Notes under the pieces: model-generated
What the model was told of the DNA's origin: nothing
The model's input: only the letters and a program-made list of their open reading frames with translations
Databases searched by the model: none
Position numbers and translations under genes: made by a program
Assembly: GCA_009692185.1 (NCBI GenBank)
Contig: SHZT01000018.1
Coordinates: 1 to 33,518 of the forward strand
Origin: Gemmatimonadota bacterium
GTDB lineage: Bacteria; Gemmatimonadota; Gemmatimonadetes; Gemmatimonadales; GWC2-71-9
Length of the DNA: 33,518 nucleotides
Reading direction: 5' to 3'
Shown: one piece after another, positions 23,004-31,870 of the stretch
Numbering within the stretch: position 1 is the first letter of the stretch
Layout: each line of letters begins with the position of its first letter

Positions 23004-24716
23004 ATGCGCCTCGGTCTCGTTCTCGCCACAATAGGACTCACTCAACCCGGATCCCTTCAGGCCCAGGAGCCAAAAGACTCAGTCGAAATCCACCGCGCGG
23101 CCCAGGCCGCCCAGGTCCGGTTCGAACGGCGCCGGCGCGACTATCTCCCCATCCGTGATGGCGCCCCGCCCGATGCCTGCGACGAGGTGATCGGACGTTT
23201 CTGCTTCACCTACGGCGACCGGGACAGCATCGAGGTACCGCCAGCCGATTCGGCACCGGTGACTCGCGCGCGGGACCAGCTGGTCACCGAGTTGGCCAAC
23301 GCATCCCGCGCGCTTCCGGGGGACCACTGGATCGCCGGACAGCGGGTGCGCTACCTGGCCGAGGATCGGCGAGGGGCCGAGGCCGCGACGGCTGCGTTGG
23401 CCTGCCGACCGGCCGCGGACTGGTGGTGCCTGGCCTTGCTCGGATACGCGTACCATGCGGGTGGGGCCTATGCGGCGGCCGAGTCCGCGTATGACAGGGC
23501 GCTCGCAGCCATGCCCCGGGACGAGCGATGCCGCTGGACCGACCTCACGATGCTCTTGGATGAACCGGTCGAAGGGTATCAACGCGCCACTTGTGGCGCG
23601 CAGGACTCCATGGCGCGCCGCTTCTGGTGGCTCGCCGACCCGCTGGTGATCGTGCCCGGCAACGATCGCCTCACCGAACACTACTCGCGCTGGGTCATGA
23701 ACCGCCTGCAAGCCGACGCGGTGTCTCCGTGGGGCTACGGGTGGACCCCCGACCTCAGGCAGATCCTGATTCGCTTTGGCTGGCCGGCGGGCTGGGCCCG
23801 CTCGCGACAATCGGGGGTGGATGACGGATGGGCGGTGTCGGCCAGTTTCCAGGAGCCCGAGCGGGCCTACGAGCCGCGGGCCCGGTTTGTCACCCACCCG
23901 GAGACGATCGCCCCGGGCACATGGACCCTCATCCCCGACCGGCCCACGGGCGGCTTCGTTCCCGAGTACGTTCTCCGGCTCGACACACTGCCCTCCCAGG
24001 TGGCCCTCTTTCGCCGCGACGAGGCATTCGTGGTGGTCGCCGGGTACGACCTGTCGCAGGACAGCGTCGCACCGGACGTGGCCATCCACGCGGGGCTGTC
24101 GCTCTCGGGCGGGCCGGACGGCCCGGTGCGCGTTGCGCCCGAGCGCGCGAAGGCCCGCGCGCGGGGGGTCCTGACGCTGGAGACGCCGCCCGTCCCCGGC
24201 CTCCTCAGCCTCGAAGCGTTGGCGCCGGACGCCCGCCGGGCCGGGCGCCAGCGATACTGGCTGCCCCTGGCTCCCCTCACGGCCGGCCGGCTCGCGGTGT
24301 CGGATCTCCTCCTCCTCACCCGGGGTGATTCCCTGCCACGCACGCTGGAGACGGCCATTCCGCTTGCGCGGCCCACCACCGCCCTGTCCCCCCAGGTGGC
24401 GGGACTCTACTGGGAGGTCTACGGGCTTGGCCCGGGGACAACGCCCTTTTCCGTGGGCCTGACCGTGGTGCGGGAATCCGTGGGGTTCTTCCGGCGCGCC
24501 GCGCGCGCCCTCGGGCTGGGCGGTGAACGGCCGCAGGTTCGCCTGGCCTGGGACGACGTCTATCGCCCCGGCACGGCGACCAGCGGCGCGTCCCTCGCCC
24601 TCGACCTGTCCGGTGCAAATCCTGGCCGGTACACGATTCGATTGGCCATCACGGCAGCGGGCGACTCGGCTGTCACCCAACGGCAAATCACGATCACCGA
24701 TGGAGGCACGCCATGA
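23004..24716 (+). CDS. Secreted protein with TPR-like helices and GWxTD-like motif
   Basis: 570 residues from ATG 23004 (a TTG at 22956 in frame is possible). The signal peptide is MRLGLVLATIGLTQPGSLQA. Residues about 80-180 hold TPR-like helices (WCLALLGYAYHAGGAYAAAE). Around 230-245 the sequence WGYGWTPDLRQILIRFGWPA looks like a divergent GWxTD motif (GW.TDRGR.YI.YG.PDE), seen in secreted proteins of several deep bacterial phyla. The C-terminal 300 residues are predicted beta-rich. It lies 83 bases after the barrel protein and overlaps the DinB gene by four bases (ATGA). I do not know its function. Confidence 0.7.
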   Translation: MRLGLVLATIGLTQPGSLQAQEPKDSVEIHRAAQAAQVRFERRRRDYLPIRDGAPPDACDEVIGRFCFTYGDRDSIEVPPADSAPVTRARDQLVTELANASRALPGDHWIAGQRVRYLAEDRRGAEAATAALACRPAADWWCLALLGYAYHAGGAYAAAESAYDRALAAMPRDERCRWTDLTMLLDEPVEGYQRATCGAQDSMARRFWWLADPLVIVPGNDRLTEHYSRWVMNRLQADAVSPWGYGWTPDLRQILIRFGWPAGWARSRQSGVDDGWAVSASFQEPERAYEPRARFVTHPETIAPGTWTLIPDRPTGGFVPEYVLRLDTLPSQVALFRRDEAFVVVAGYDLSQDSVAPDVAIHAGLSLSGGPDGPVRVAPERAKARARGVLTLETPPVPGLLSLEALAPDARRAGRQRYWLPLAPLTAGRLAVSDLLLLTRGDSLPRTLETAIPLARPTTALSPQVAGLYWEVYGLGPGTTPFSVGLTVVRESVGFFRRAARALGLGGERPQVRLAWDDVYRPGTATSGASLALDLSGANPGRYTIRLAITAAGDSAVTQRQITITDGGTP

Positions 24717-25183
24717 GCTCTCCTGCGACCCGCACTCTGCTGGCCAACCTCGAGCAGGCGTTCGACGCGCGGGCCTGGCACGGAACACCGCTCGCGCGCG
24801 CCCTGCGGGGCGTGCGCGCGAAGCAGGCGGCGTGGCGGCCCGGCCCCGGGCGGAACAGTATCTGGGACCTGGTGCTGCACACGGCCTACTGGAAGTACAT
24901 CGTCCGGTGTCGCCTGACCGGTGACCCCGGCGGCGCGTTTCCCCGCCCCGGCGCGAACTTCCCGGCGGTCCCCGCCCTCGCGGACGACCGAGCGTTCGCG
25001 AAGGACGTCAAACTGCTGCGGAAGCAACACAACCTCCTCGTGGCAACGGTCTCCCGGTTTCCGGCGGCGCGACTCAATCGCCGCGGCACGCGCTGGAGCC
25101 CGATGGAGGAGATCCTCGGCATCGCCGCGCACGATCTGTATCACTGCGGGCAGATACAGCTCCTGAAGGTCCTCCAGGGCTGA
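24713..25183 (+). CDS. DinB-superfamily metal-binding protein
   Basis: 156 residues forming one four-helix DinB/YfiT domain. The three His metal ligands fit: His56 (WDLVLHTAYWK) and His140/His144 (AAHDLYHCGQIQLLK). Members include thiol-dependent transferases (mycothiol or bacillithiol), but most, like this one, have no known substrate. The name does not imply a DNA polymerase. The ATG overlaps the preceding stop (ATGA), so it is coupled to the secreted GWxTD-like protein, an odd partner for a cytoplasmic enzyme. Confidence 0.88.
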   Translation: MSSPATRTLLANLEQAFDARAWHGTPLARALRGVRAKQAAWRPGPGRNSIWDLVLHTAYWKYIVRCRLTGDPGGAFPRPGANFPAVPALADDRAFAKDVKLLRKQHNLLVATVSRFPAARLNRRGTRWSPMEEILGIAAHDLYHCGQIQLLKVLQG

Positions 25184-25240
25184 GGGTTTGCCGCAAGAAT
25201 CAGATAGACGCCCGTTTCCACCCGTGGTAGCGTTGCTCCC

Positions 25241-26269
25241 ATGAGTCCTGAGTTGCAGTGGCAAGCGGTGATGGCGAGGGATCGCCGGTTCGACGGGGCG
25301 TTCGTCTACGCCGTGCGTACGACCGGGATCTACTGTCGGCCGTCGTGCGCGTCCCGGAAGCCGCGTCGCGAACGCGTGGCCTTCTTTGTCAAGCCGTCGG
25401 ACGCGGAGCACGCCTGGTTCCGCTCGTGCCGTCGGTGCCGGCCACGCGACGTGACGCTGGTGGACCCCGACGTCGGGGTGGTCGTCCGCGTGTGCCGGGC
25501 GATCGAGTCCGCCACGAACGGACGGCCCACGCTCAGCGTGCTGGGACGGCTGGCCGGCAAGTCTCCATTCAGCCTGCAGCGCACGTTCAGCCGCATTGTC
25601 GGCGTATCCCCACAGAAATACGCGGAGGCGTTTCGCATGAGCCGGATGAAAGCGTTACTGAGAAAGGGTGAGACCATCACGGGCGCGCTGTACGGAGCGG
25701 GATTCTGCTCACCCAGTCGGGTGTATGGCCGCCCGGCGGGCATGACGCCGGGCGAATACCGTAGCCGGGGAGCGGCGGTCACCATCAGCTTCACGACAGT
25801 CGGCACCTCACTCGGGTGGCTGCTCGTGGCCGCGACCGATCGCGGCGTGTGCGCGGTGCGGCTGGGAGACTCCGATACCGGCCTCATCGCCGAGCTGCGC
25901 TCCGAGTTTGACGCCGCCGATATCCGCCCCGATGGCAAGCGACTGGAGGGTTATGCCGAGGCCCTGCGCCGGCACCTGGACGAGCACCGCCCCGCTCCGG
26001 ACCTGCCGCTCGACGTTCGCACCACTGCGTTCCAGGCGCGGGTGTGGCAGGTATTGCGGAAGATTCCCTACGGCGAGACGCGATCGTACTCGGAAATCGC
26101 CCAGGCGCTCGGTGCGCCGCGGTCGGTCCGCGCCGTGGCCCGCGCGTGCGCCACCAACCCCGCGGCACTGCTCATTCCCTGTCACCGCGTGGTCGCGGCC
26201 GATGGCAAGCTGAGCGGCTACCGGTGGGGCCTGGATCGGAAGCGGAAACTGCTGGAAGGTGAACAATGA
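25241..26269 (+). CDS. ada: Ada-type regulator / O6-methylguanine-DNA methyltransferase
   Basis: 342 residues with all three Ada parts. The N-terminal zinc domain has Cys32, Cys36, Cys63 and Cys66 (GIYCRPSCASRK and SCRRCRP); the methylphosphotriester acceptor should be one of these (Cys32 by position). An AraC-like helix-turn-helix region follows (about 85-175, LAGKSPFSLQRTFSRIVGVS). The C-terminal domain has the methyl acceptor Cys314 in IPCHRVV and YRWGLDRKRKLL. The protein repairs alkylated DNA and, once methylated, activates the adaptive response. The AraC part looks somewhat divergent in its second helix-turn-helix (ALYGAGFCSPSRVYGR). Confidence 0.94.
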   Translation: MSPELQWQAVMARDRRFDGAFVYAVRTTGIYCRPSCASRKPRRERVAFFVKPSDAEHAWFRSCRRCRPRDVTLVDPDVGVVVRVCRAIESATNGRPTLSVLGRLAGKSPFSLQRTFSRIVGVSPQKYAEAFRMSRMKALLRKGETITGALYGAGFCSPSRVYGRPAGMTPGEYRSRGAAVTISFTTVGTSLGWLLVAATDRGVCAVRLGDSDTGLIAELRSEFDAADIRPDGKRLEGYAEALRRHLDEHRPAPDLPLDVRTTAFQARVWQVLRKIPYGETRSYSEIAQALGAPRSVRAVARACATNPAALLIPCHRVVAADGKLSGYRWGLDRKRKLLEGEQ

Positions 26270-26478
26270 GATGGCGTTTCACGGTGAACGCCGGTCCGTT
26301 GCAACTATTCCGGCGGCGGGAGCGTCATAGCTAGCGGGTGGGTTGCGTGAGACTCCCACCCTGACAGGCCATTCCCATCTTCCGGGGGAGCGGGCCGCCC
26401 AGCGACCGATGCGAAGTACTTGGGCACCGCTCCCCTTCCCTCCTTCCGGCCACCTGATCCCACGACACTCTACCGCCG

Positions 26479-27390
26479 CTAGTGGCGGTGGTGCCCTCCC
26501 GCTGACTGGGCGAATTGCGCGTCGAGCCGGTTTCGCACTTCAGGCGTAGGGGCGATCCGGTCGTACAGCGCATGGAGGAAATCCCCGTGCGCCCGAATCC
26601 CGGACCGCAGGGAGGCAGACGCCGCTTCGTCCTTCCTCGCGTCCGCCGCGCGGAGGTCGATCGCGAGCCGGCGAATGGCCTCGCGATGCACCGCGACGGA
26701 ATCCTGGAGCGGCGACCTGGCCTCGGTGATATCCAGCCTCTTCACGAACGGCAGGCGGAACCCGTAGCTGTCGGCCAGGGCCACCGCGAGCGCACGCCAT
26801 TCCATTCCCCGCTCGTGGTCTTCCATGTCCGCGGCCGACGGCGGCGCGAGCCCCAGCGCTACGAACGGCAGGGCGACGTTGTCGTGGCTGAACGGCCCCT
26901 CGGGACTCGGCAGGCCCGCCCACACGTGCACCATCGCCGTCTGTCGCGGCCCGGGAATGCCGCCCAGTTCGCGGCAGTCGTCCACGCCGTCGGCCAGGGT
27001 GAACCCGATACCCGGGATGGCGAAGCACGCCTGGTGCAGGTGCCATTCCGCGGGTGCGGCACCGATACCGGCCGGCGCCTCGTCTTCGTGGCCGATCCGC
27101 TCCCCGTACGCGGCGCCCACCAGGCGCAGGTCGTTTCCCACCGGCGCATAGAGCAGAAAGGTCGGTTCCGACAACCCGGTACTGCCCTGCCGGAGCCGTC
27201 TCAGGTGGATCCAGTGAATGCCCTGGAAGGGAGTCCCGTCCTGGAACCGTCCGATGGCGAGGGGAACGAAACCGGCGGCCCGGGCGGCGGATGTATCGGC
27301 GAACGGGCGTAGTACGGCCTGCACCGCCCGCACGACCGAGTCCGGGGGTGCGGCGACCTGGATAGCCAACAGAACTGTGGCGATTAGCAT
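26479..27390 (-). CDS. Secreted protein of unknown function
   Basis: 303 residues from ATG 27390. The N-terminal MLIATVLLAIQVAAPPDSV looks like a short signal peptide. I do not recognise the family. Distinctive patterns that look conserved are PFQGIHWIHLRRL, EPTFLLYAPVGNDLRLVGAA, AEWHLHQACFAIPGIGFTLA, GVDDCRELGGIPGPRQ and FSHDNVALPFVALGL. Closely spaced His residues (WHLHQ; later GHHRH at the extreme C-terminus), two Cys and Asp residues could bind a metal, but this is inference. The stop codon lies in a small hairpin (ACCGCC-GCTAGT-GGCGGT, 26472-26489). About 200 bases separate it from the convergent ada gene; I see nothing in them. Confidence 0.7.
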   Translation of the reverse strand: MLIATVLLAIQVAAPPDSVVRAVQAVLRPFADTSAARAAGFVPLAIGRFQDGTPFQGIHWIHLRRLRQGSTGLSEPTFLLYAPVGNDLRLVGAAYGERIGHEDEAPAGIGAAPAEWHLHQACFAIPGIGFTLADGVDDCRELGGIPGPRQTAMVHVWAGLPSPEGPFSHDNVALPFVALGLAPPSAADMEDHERGMEWRALAVALADSYGFRLPFVKRLDITEARSPLQDSVAVHREAIRRLAIDLRAADARKDEAASASLRSGIRAHGDFLHALYDRIAPTPEVRNRLDAQFAQSAGGHHRH

Positions 27391-27469
27391 CGTGTCGATC
27401 TCTCGACGGGGCTATTGAACCAGGCGACTAGCCACGAACTCTGTTAACCCTGCACCGTCCACCCTACAC

Positions 27470-30100
27470 CTAGAGTCCGATCCAGTACGACACCTTGAGT
27501 GCCAGTACGTGCCTGCCGGTGGCGGTGAAACTGTCGCCCAGATCATGGAGCATGCGCAGGTTGCTGCCATACACGTCGTCCGCGCGGTTCTGGTTCCACA
27601 CGAGGAAGAGCGAGGAACCAGGGCGGAATTCCCACCGAATCACGAGGTTCGTTCGGAGCGACACGAGGCGCCGGTCGGGCTCGCTGACGGTGAAGTCCGG
27701 GGTCCCGTCGCGGGCCAGGTCCACCGAGAGGGCGGAGCCGTCTCCCGGCCGGGTGAGCCGGTCCGGGCCCAGAAAGTCGAATTGCGGGGTGTACTCCCCC
27801 ACCCGCGGATTGGCGACCAGCCGGAACCGATCGAACCGGCGTGCCGACGCAAACGGCTGACCGTACACTTGGACCGACAGGCGTGGAGTGAGCGCGATGT
27901 CCGAACGAAACGTGACGTTCACTTCGCGGCGCCGCACCCGTCCCATCACGTAGTGCGTGGAGGTCCCAAGGATTCGCGTCGCAAGGTACTGTCGGTCATC
28001 CATGCCCCACTGCCGCCGCGCCGAGAGGCTCACCGACACGGGGCCGGGCGGCCGGAAGTTGAGCCCGGTGTTGACCGTAAGCTCTCGCCGCCCGCTCTCG
28101 TCTTCGACGGTATTCTGCCAGCTCAGCGTCCAGGTAAGCCGCCGCCGGGGATCAGAGCTGAGGCCACCATTGAAGTGGAAGTGCGCCGGGACGTCGATGG
28201 CGGGGCCACCACGCAGCACCCGCGTGTCCACGTGCCGGGGCTCCCATTCGGCGTTCTGATTGAACGTCCAGTAGTTCCTGAAGGTCGCGTCGATCCGGGT
28301 TTGCGACGTGGTGCTCCCCATCTCCCACCCGTAGGTCGATTGCAGATCCTGTTGGAGGCGCCACTCGAACCGGCGGAACACGCGCCCGGGCCGTAGCCAC
28401 CGGAAGCTCAGTTGCGACTCGACCTGGTGCTGGTCCGAGCGACGAAGAAACCCGATGTCGTTGGGCTCGATGCCGGGGCTCCGGGTGGTGTACCGGAGCA
28501 GCCACGTCGTGAACCCCGTCACCCGGGCCACCCTGAGGTTGCCGGCGAAGCCCATCAGAGAGGTACGGGCGGAGTCAACCGTGAAGTAGGTCTGGTCGGG
28601 CCGTTGAAACACGTGTGACGTGGCGAGCTGAGTGCGCAGGATGGCCCCGGTCGAACCGGAGACCCTGGTCCCCATCACCTTCGCCTCGTACTCGTACCGG
28701 TCTTTGTGGAATCGGCCACGCACATCCAACCCGCCGCCAAACGCGCTCCGGTGCAGAACGTCGAATGCAGCATCGTCGAGGCTGCGCACCGCGCCGGTCG
28801 CGATGGCCCCATAGGTGAGCCGGCCGGCCTGCATGGTCCGCTGAACGCGAACCACGCTGTAGCTGGTGAGCGGCTCGACGCCCAGGCTGCCGGTCTGCAC
28901 GCCGGCGGGGGTCGTGACAGGGGCGAGCTCCTTGGATGTCAGGGCCTGAGCCGCGCCGAGGGACCATCCACCGCCTAACTGGCCGCTGACCTTGGCCGCG
29001 CCGAGAATGGAGGTTGCTGTCGGGATTTCCACGACGCTACCGCTCACGCTGGGCGACAGCTGCGGGCTGCGGCCGATCCGCCGGGTGTACATCAATCCCT
29101 CGTCCCCGCCGAAACCGGACGAGAAAGTAAAACGCAGCAAGTCGGTGCCTTCCACGAAAAACGGACGCTTTTCAGGGAAGAAACTCTCGAACCCCGTCAG
29201 ATTCACCACGGCCGCATCCGCCTCAACCTGGCCGAAGTCCGGATTGAATGTCGCGTCCAGCGTGAGCCCGCTGGTGAGTCCCACCTTCAGTTCCCCGCCG
29301 GCCCGCACGAGCGACCGGCTGCCCAGGGCACTCCCGCCGACGGCGGGCTCGATCTGACGGCTCCCCGACGTGTACGGAAGGGCTTCGAGGCGGCGGGGCG
29401 AAGGAACGTTGTTCAGGCCGACCAACTCACCGTAGTGCGACACCTCGCCGGCTTGGTCCCGCGGCACGAACGGCCAATTGGCCTCTTCGTTGCGCCGGTT
29501 GATGACCCGAACCACGCGAAGCCCAAATGTCAACGCGTCGGCTCGCGGAAACCGGAGCTGGGAGAACGGAATCCGTAACTCGGCCGACCAGCCCTCCCCG
29601 TCCCTTGTGGCCGCCCAGTCGTAGACCGGGTCCCACGAATTGTCGCTCCGCGCCCCGTCGTCGTAGATGAACTCGTCACTGCGAGAGCCCGCCGGATTGA
29701 CCGTGAACTCGAACGCCGTCCGGCGGTCGTGGTACGAGTCGATCTTGACGGCGACGTAGTCGGTCGGGATATCGCCCGGGTCGCGCCGCACCAGCGGCCC
29801 CACGATTCCGTCCGGTTCCCGATCAAATGCCCGGATCCCCACGTAGAGGTCGCTGTCGGTGAAGAGAAACCGGACCTCGGTTCGCTCGCTGGCCGGTTGC
29901 CCTTCCGTGGGGTTCTTCTGCACGAACTCGGTGATGGGCAATGCGGCGCGCCAGGCTGAATCGTCGAGGCGACCGTCGATCGCCGGGGTTGCGCCCTCAA
30001 GACGTACGGCCCGGGCCTGCTGTTGGGCGGTGAGCGGCGAGGCAAGCGTGACGGCACAGATGGAAAACGCGACCAGGCGGCGCATATGTCGACGAGACAT
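27470..30100 (-). CDS. DUF5916 outer-membrane protein with CBM9-like domain
   Basis: 876 residues from ATG 30100 (ATG 30085 is an alternative; both keep the signal peptide, cleavage after LTA). Residues about 25-205 form a carbohydrate-binding family 9-like domain (GRLDDSAWRAALPITEFVQK, then FLFTDSDLYVGIRAFD). The remainder is DUF5916, a large beta-barrel-like region (VEADAAVVNLTGFESFFPEK then RPFFVEG is a family hallmark) ending VLALKVSYWIGL. Such proteins are frequent in Bacteroidota and Gemmatimonadota outer membranes; the role is unknown, perhaps glycan uptake or binding. It is divergent from the HAD gene over 47 bases, which contain a TAATAT element. Confidence 0.88.
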   Translation of the reverse strand: MSRRHMRRLVAFSICAVTLASPLTAQQQARAVRLEGATPAIDGRLDDSAWRAALPITEFVQKNPTEGQPASERTEVRFLFTDSDLYVGIRAFDREPDGIVGPLVRRDPGDIPTDYVAVKIDSYHDRRTAFEFTVNPAGSRSDEFIYDDGARSDNSWDPVYDWAATRDGEGWSAELRIPFSQLRFPRADALTFGLRVVRVINRRNEEANWPFVPRDQAGEVSHYGELVGLNNVPSPRRLEALPYTSGSRQIEPAVGGSALGSRSLVRAGGELKVGLTSGLTLDATFNPDFGQVEADAAVVNLTGFESFFPEKRPFFVEGTDLLRFTFSSGFGGDEGLMYTRRIGRSPQLSPSVSGSVVEIPTATSILGAAKVSGQLGGGWSLGAAQALTSKELAPVTTPAGVQTGSLGVEPLTSYSVVRVQRTMQAGRLTYGAIATGAVRSLDDAAFDVLHRSAFGGGLDVRGRFHKDRYEYEAKVMGTRVSGSTGAILRTQLATSHVFQRPDQTYFTVDSARTSLMGFAGNLRVARVTGFTTWLLRYTTRSPGIEPNDIGFLRRSDQHQVESQLSFRWLRPGRVFRRFEWRLQQDLQSTYGWEMGSTTSQTRIDATFRNYWTFNQNAEWEPRHVDTRVLRGGPAIDVPAHFHFNGGLSSDPRRRLTWTLSWQNTVEDESGRRELTVNTGLNFRPPGPVSVSLSARRQWGMDDRQYLATRILGTSTHYVMGRVRRREVNVTFRSDIALTPRLSVQVYGQPFASARRFDRFRLVANPRVGEYTPQFDFLGPDRLTRPGDGSALSVDLARDGTPDFTVSEPDRRLVSLRTNLVIRWEFRPGSSLFLVWNQNRADDVYGSNLRMLHDLGDSFTATGRHVLALKVSYWIGL

Positions 30101-30147
30101 CCTGGGAAAGGGGGGCTCAGATGGGAGGCTAATATACATTACGCGCC

Positions 30148-30807
30148 ATGCAGAAACCCACCCTTGCGACATTCCTGTTCGATCTTGACGGAACCCTCAT
30201 CAATTCGGTGGAGCTCATCCGCCGCACGTTTCGCCACACGCTGGAAGTCCACCGCGGGACGCACCCCGGCGAGGAACTCTGGCTCAAGGGCCTGGGACAG
30301 CCCCTGTGGGACCAGTTCCAGGCCTATACCACGGACCGGGCCGAGATTGACGCGATGATCGCAACGTACCGTGCCTACAACACGGTACATCACGACGCAT
30401 TGGTCCGGCCGTACGAAGGCGTTTCGGAGGCAGTTCGGTCCTTGAAGGATCGAGGAATGCTTTTGGGTGTGGTCACCAGCAAGATGCAGAGAGGCACACA
30501 GCAAGGGCTGGCACTCTGCGGACTCGGCGGGTTGTTCGACACCATTGTCGCGGCCGACGACACCACCCGCCACAAACCGCATCCGGAGCCGGTGTACCTC
30601 GCCCTCGAACGCCTGGGCGCGGACGCAGCAACGACGGTTTTCGTCGGGGATTCAACCCATGACCTGGCGGCGGGACGGGCGGCGGGAGTCAGGACAGGTG
30701 CGGCAATGTGGGGGCCGTTTTCGCGCGCCCAACTGGAGCCGCTGGCGCCCGACTACTGGCTGGGGACGCCGGGCGACCTCGCGACACTAGCGGATGGGCG
30801 TCAATAG
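30148..30807 (+). CDS. HAD-superfamily phosphatase (Gph/PpaX-like)
   Basis: 219 residues, a haloacid dehalogenase fold with a small cap of helices (about 20-85). The catalytic motifs are complete: D12 and D14 in FDLDGTLINS, T110/S111 in VVTSK, Lys143 in RHKPHPEP, and D168/D172 in GDSTHDLAAG. This subgroup includes phosphoglycolate phosphatase and pyrophosphatase PpaX; sequence alone does not decide between them. GGGAGG upstream is followed by TAATATACATTACG before the ATG. It is the last clearly chromosomal gene before mobile-element-like DNA begins. Confidence 0.9.
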   Translation: MQKPTLATFLFDLDGTLINSVELIRRTFRHTLEVHRGTHPGEELWLKGLGQPLWDQFQAYTTDRAEIDAMIATYRAYNTVHHDALVRPYEGVSEAVRSLKDRGMLLGVVTSKMQRGTQQGLALCGLGGLFDTIVAADDTTRHKPHPEPVYLALERLGADAATTVFVGDSTHDLAAGRAAGVRTGAAMWGPFSRAQLEPLAPDYWLGTPGDLATLADGRQ

Positions 30808-30809
30808 GG

Positions 30810-30947
30810 AAAACAGCGGCGAAAACACCGTCGGGGGCCTCCCTGCCAGTGCTGGTGCCCTCTGGCCGCCGGAAAGGGGGGACGCTGTACTCGGGTGGAG
30901 TCCCTGGCAACGCTGGACGGACTGGTTCCGTTCGTGATGGCCGAGCC
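30810..30947 (+). pseudogene. N-terminal fragment of the phage-type gene found at 31971
   Basis: The frame reads KTAAKTPSGASLPVLVPSGR then GGTLYSGGVPGNAGRTGS, closely matching the first part of the product at 31971 (ALVPSDRGGMLYTGGVPGNA). Similarity ends near 30947. The fragment overlaps no gene and follows directly on the HAD stop. It has diverged at both DNA and protein level, so it probably comes from an older or related insertion, not a recent copy. The rest of 30808-31108 has no other gene, only the repeat at 30971. Confidence 0.7.
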
Positions 30948-30970
30948 GGTGCGGTTCTGCACGGGCGACC

Positions 30971-31003
30971 GTGCTTCACGCTGACGCTGGGGAACGACCG
31001 CTC
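30971..31003 (+). repeat. Imperfect repeat, copy 1 (partner at 31685)
   Basis: GTGCTTCACGCT followed by (G)ACGCTGGGGAACGACCGCTC resembles 31685-31718 with one indel and a handful of mismatches. The two copies flank the glycine-zipper gene at 31109. They may mark a duplication that accompanied insertion of the element. Confidence 0.55.
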
Positions 31004-31108
31004 AAGCTTCCGGAGGACATGGACGGTCAGAGGCACGAGCCAACCGCTGCTTGACGGTCACTTGTCGCCTCCCTGACAGGTTGCGTCCGTCCCTAGCTGA
31101 GGTTTCCT

Positions 31109-31669
31109 ATGCGCCTCGTCATCCTGCTGCCGGCCGCACTCCTGCTCACCCCGGTCGCCAACCTCGTCGGCCAAGGGTCCATTCCGGCCATCGGCGCCCG
31201 CATCCGCATCCATCACGGCTGGGAGCAAAGAATCACCGACGACGGAAGGACACTTTACCAGCCCCTACCCATCAGCACCGCCCTCGTGTCCGTAGGGACG
31301 CTCCGTGCCGTGAGTGGCGACACGTTCATGCTCGCGGCTGTTGGCACCTCGGACGTGCTCCGTATCCCGTTCGCGGCCGTCTCCCGTTTCGAGGTTTCCC
31401 AAGGTCGCCGCGCTCACTCCACCCGGGGTGCGCTAATAGGTCTCCTCGTTGGGGCGGCCGTCGGTGCCGGTGTCGGGCTTGCCACCTACGCACCCTGCCA
31501 GCCCAAGGAATTGTTCAGCTGTTGGCTCGCTCCTACAACCGCAGGGCAGGCTGCGGTGCTATCTGCCGCGTTCGGTGGCGTCTCTGGGTTGCTAATCGGA
31601 GCCGTAGTTGGGACGGTGGGGGTGGAAGGCTGGCACACCATGCCGCTTCCTGGAACCGAGCGGAACTAG
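31109..31669 (+). CDS. Secreted protein with glycine-zipper segments, paralogue of the 277 gene
   Basis: 186 residues. Signal peptide MRLVILLPAALLLTPVANLV (cleavage near VGQG). A beta-rich middle (VSVGTLRAVSGDTFMLAAVG, IPFAAVSRFEVSQGRR) is followed by two Gly/Ala-rich hydrophobic stretches (about 110-130, GALIGLLVGAAVGAGVGLAT, and 155-175, LSAAFGGVSGLLIGAVVG), typical glycine zippers that insert in or pack at membranes. The same order, with SLVGDT/TVPMDRVTQV in place of these motifs, is seen in the protein at 277. GAGG lies seven bases before the ATG. It is flanked by the imperfect repeats at 30971 and 31685. Confidence 0.75.
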   Translation: MRLVILLPAALLLTPVANLVGQGSIPAIGARIRIHHGWEQRITDDGRTLYQPLPISTALVSVGTLRAVSGDTFMLAAVGTSDVLRIPFAAVSRFEVSQGRRAHSTRGALIGLLVGAAVGAGVGLATYAPCQPKELFSCWLAPTTAGQAAVLSAAFGGVSGLLIGAVVGTVGVEGWHTMPLPGTERN

Positions 31670-31684
31670 TGGTGGATGGCACCG

Positions 31685-31718
31685 GTGCTTCACGCTCAGT
31701 CTCGGGGAGCGTCCGCTC
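31685..31718 (+). repeat. Imperfect repeat, copy 2 (partner at 30971)
   Basis: GTGCTTCACGCTCAGTCTCG followed by GGGAGCGTCCGCTC matches the copy at 30971-31003 except for one indel and a few substitutions. The surrounding 31670-31970 holds no gene, but contains the inverted repeat at 31806 and the tRNA-like segment at 31871. Confidence 0.55.
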
Positions 31719-31805
31719 GACAGTCCGGTGAGAACCCTTGCGTGGCCGCCGCCTTCGGGTACGAGCCATCAGAGGTGGTGGGTCTGGATGAACGAGGGAC
31801 CGAAC

Positions 31806-31863
31806 GAACGAGCGAACGACGGACGGTCGCACCGTCGTTCCCGTTCCTTCGTTTCGCTCGTTC
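31806..31863. repeat. Long inverted repeat next to the tRNA-like segment
   Basis: GAACGAGCGAA (31806-31816) and TTCGCTCGTTC (31853-31863) are perfect 11-bp arms. Inside them ACGACGG (31816-31822) pairs with CCGTCGT (31832-31838). The left side is built from GAAC/GACG tetramers. It could be a terminator, a recombinase-binding site or a transcript hairpin; its place between the chromosome and the tRNA-like segment favours a site linked to integration. Confidence 0.75.
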
Positions 31864-31870
31864 CTCGCTA

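Noticed and set aside
21187-24788. Long minus-strand open frames opposite the peptidase/barrel and GWxTD-like genes
   Set aside because: Arg/Gly/Ala-rich shadow sequences with no domains; the plus-strand genes have signal peptides, motifs and coupled starts.
24713-25183. DNA damage polymerase DinB
   Set aside because: This is the unrelated DinB/YfiT four-helix superfamily with three His ligands, not polymerase IV.
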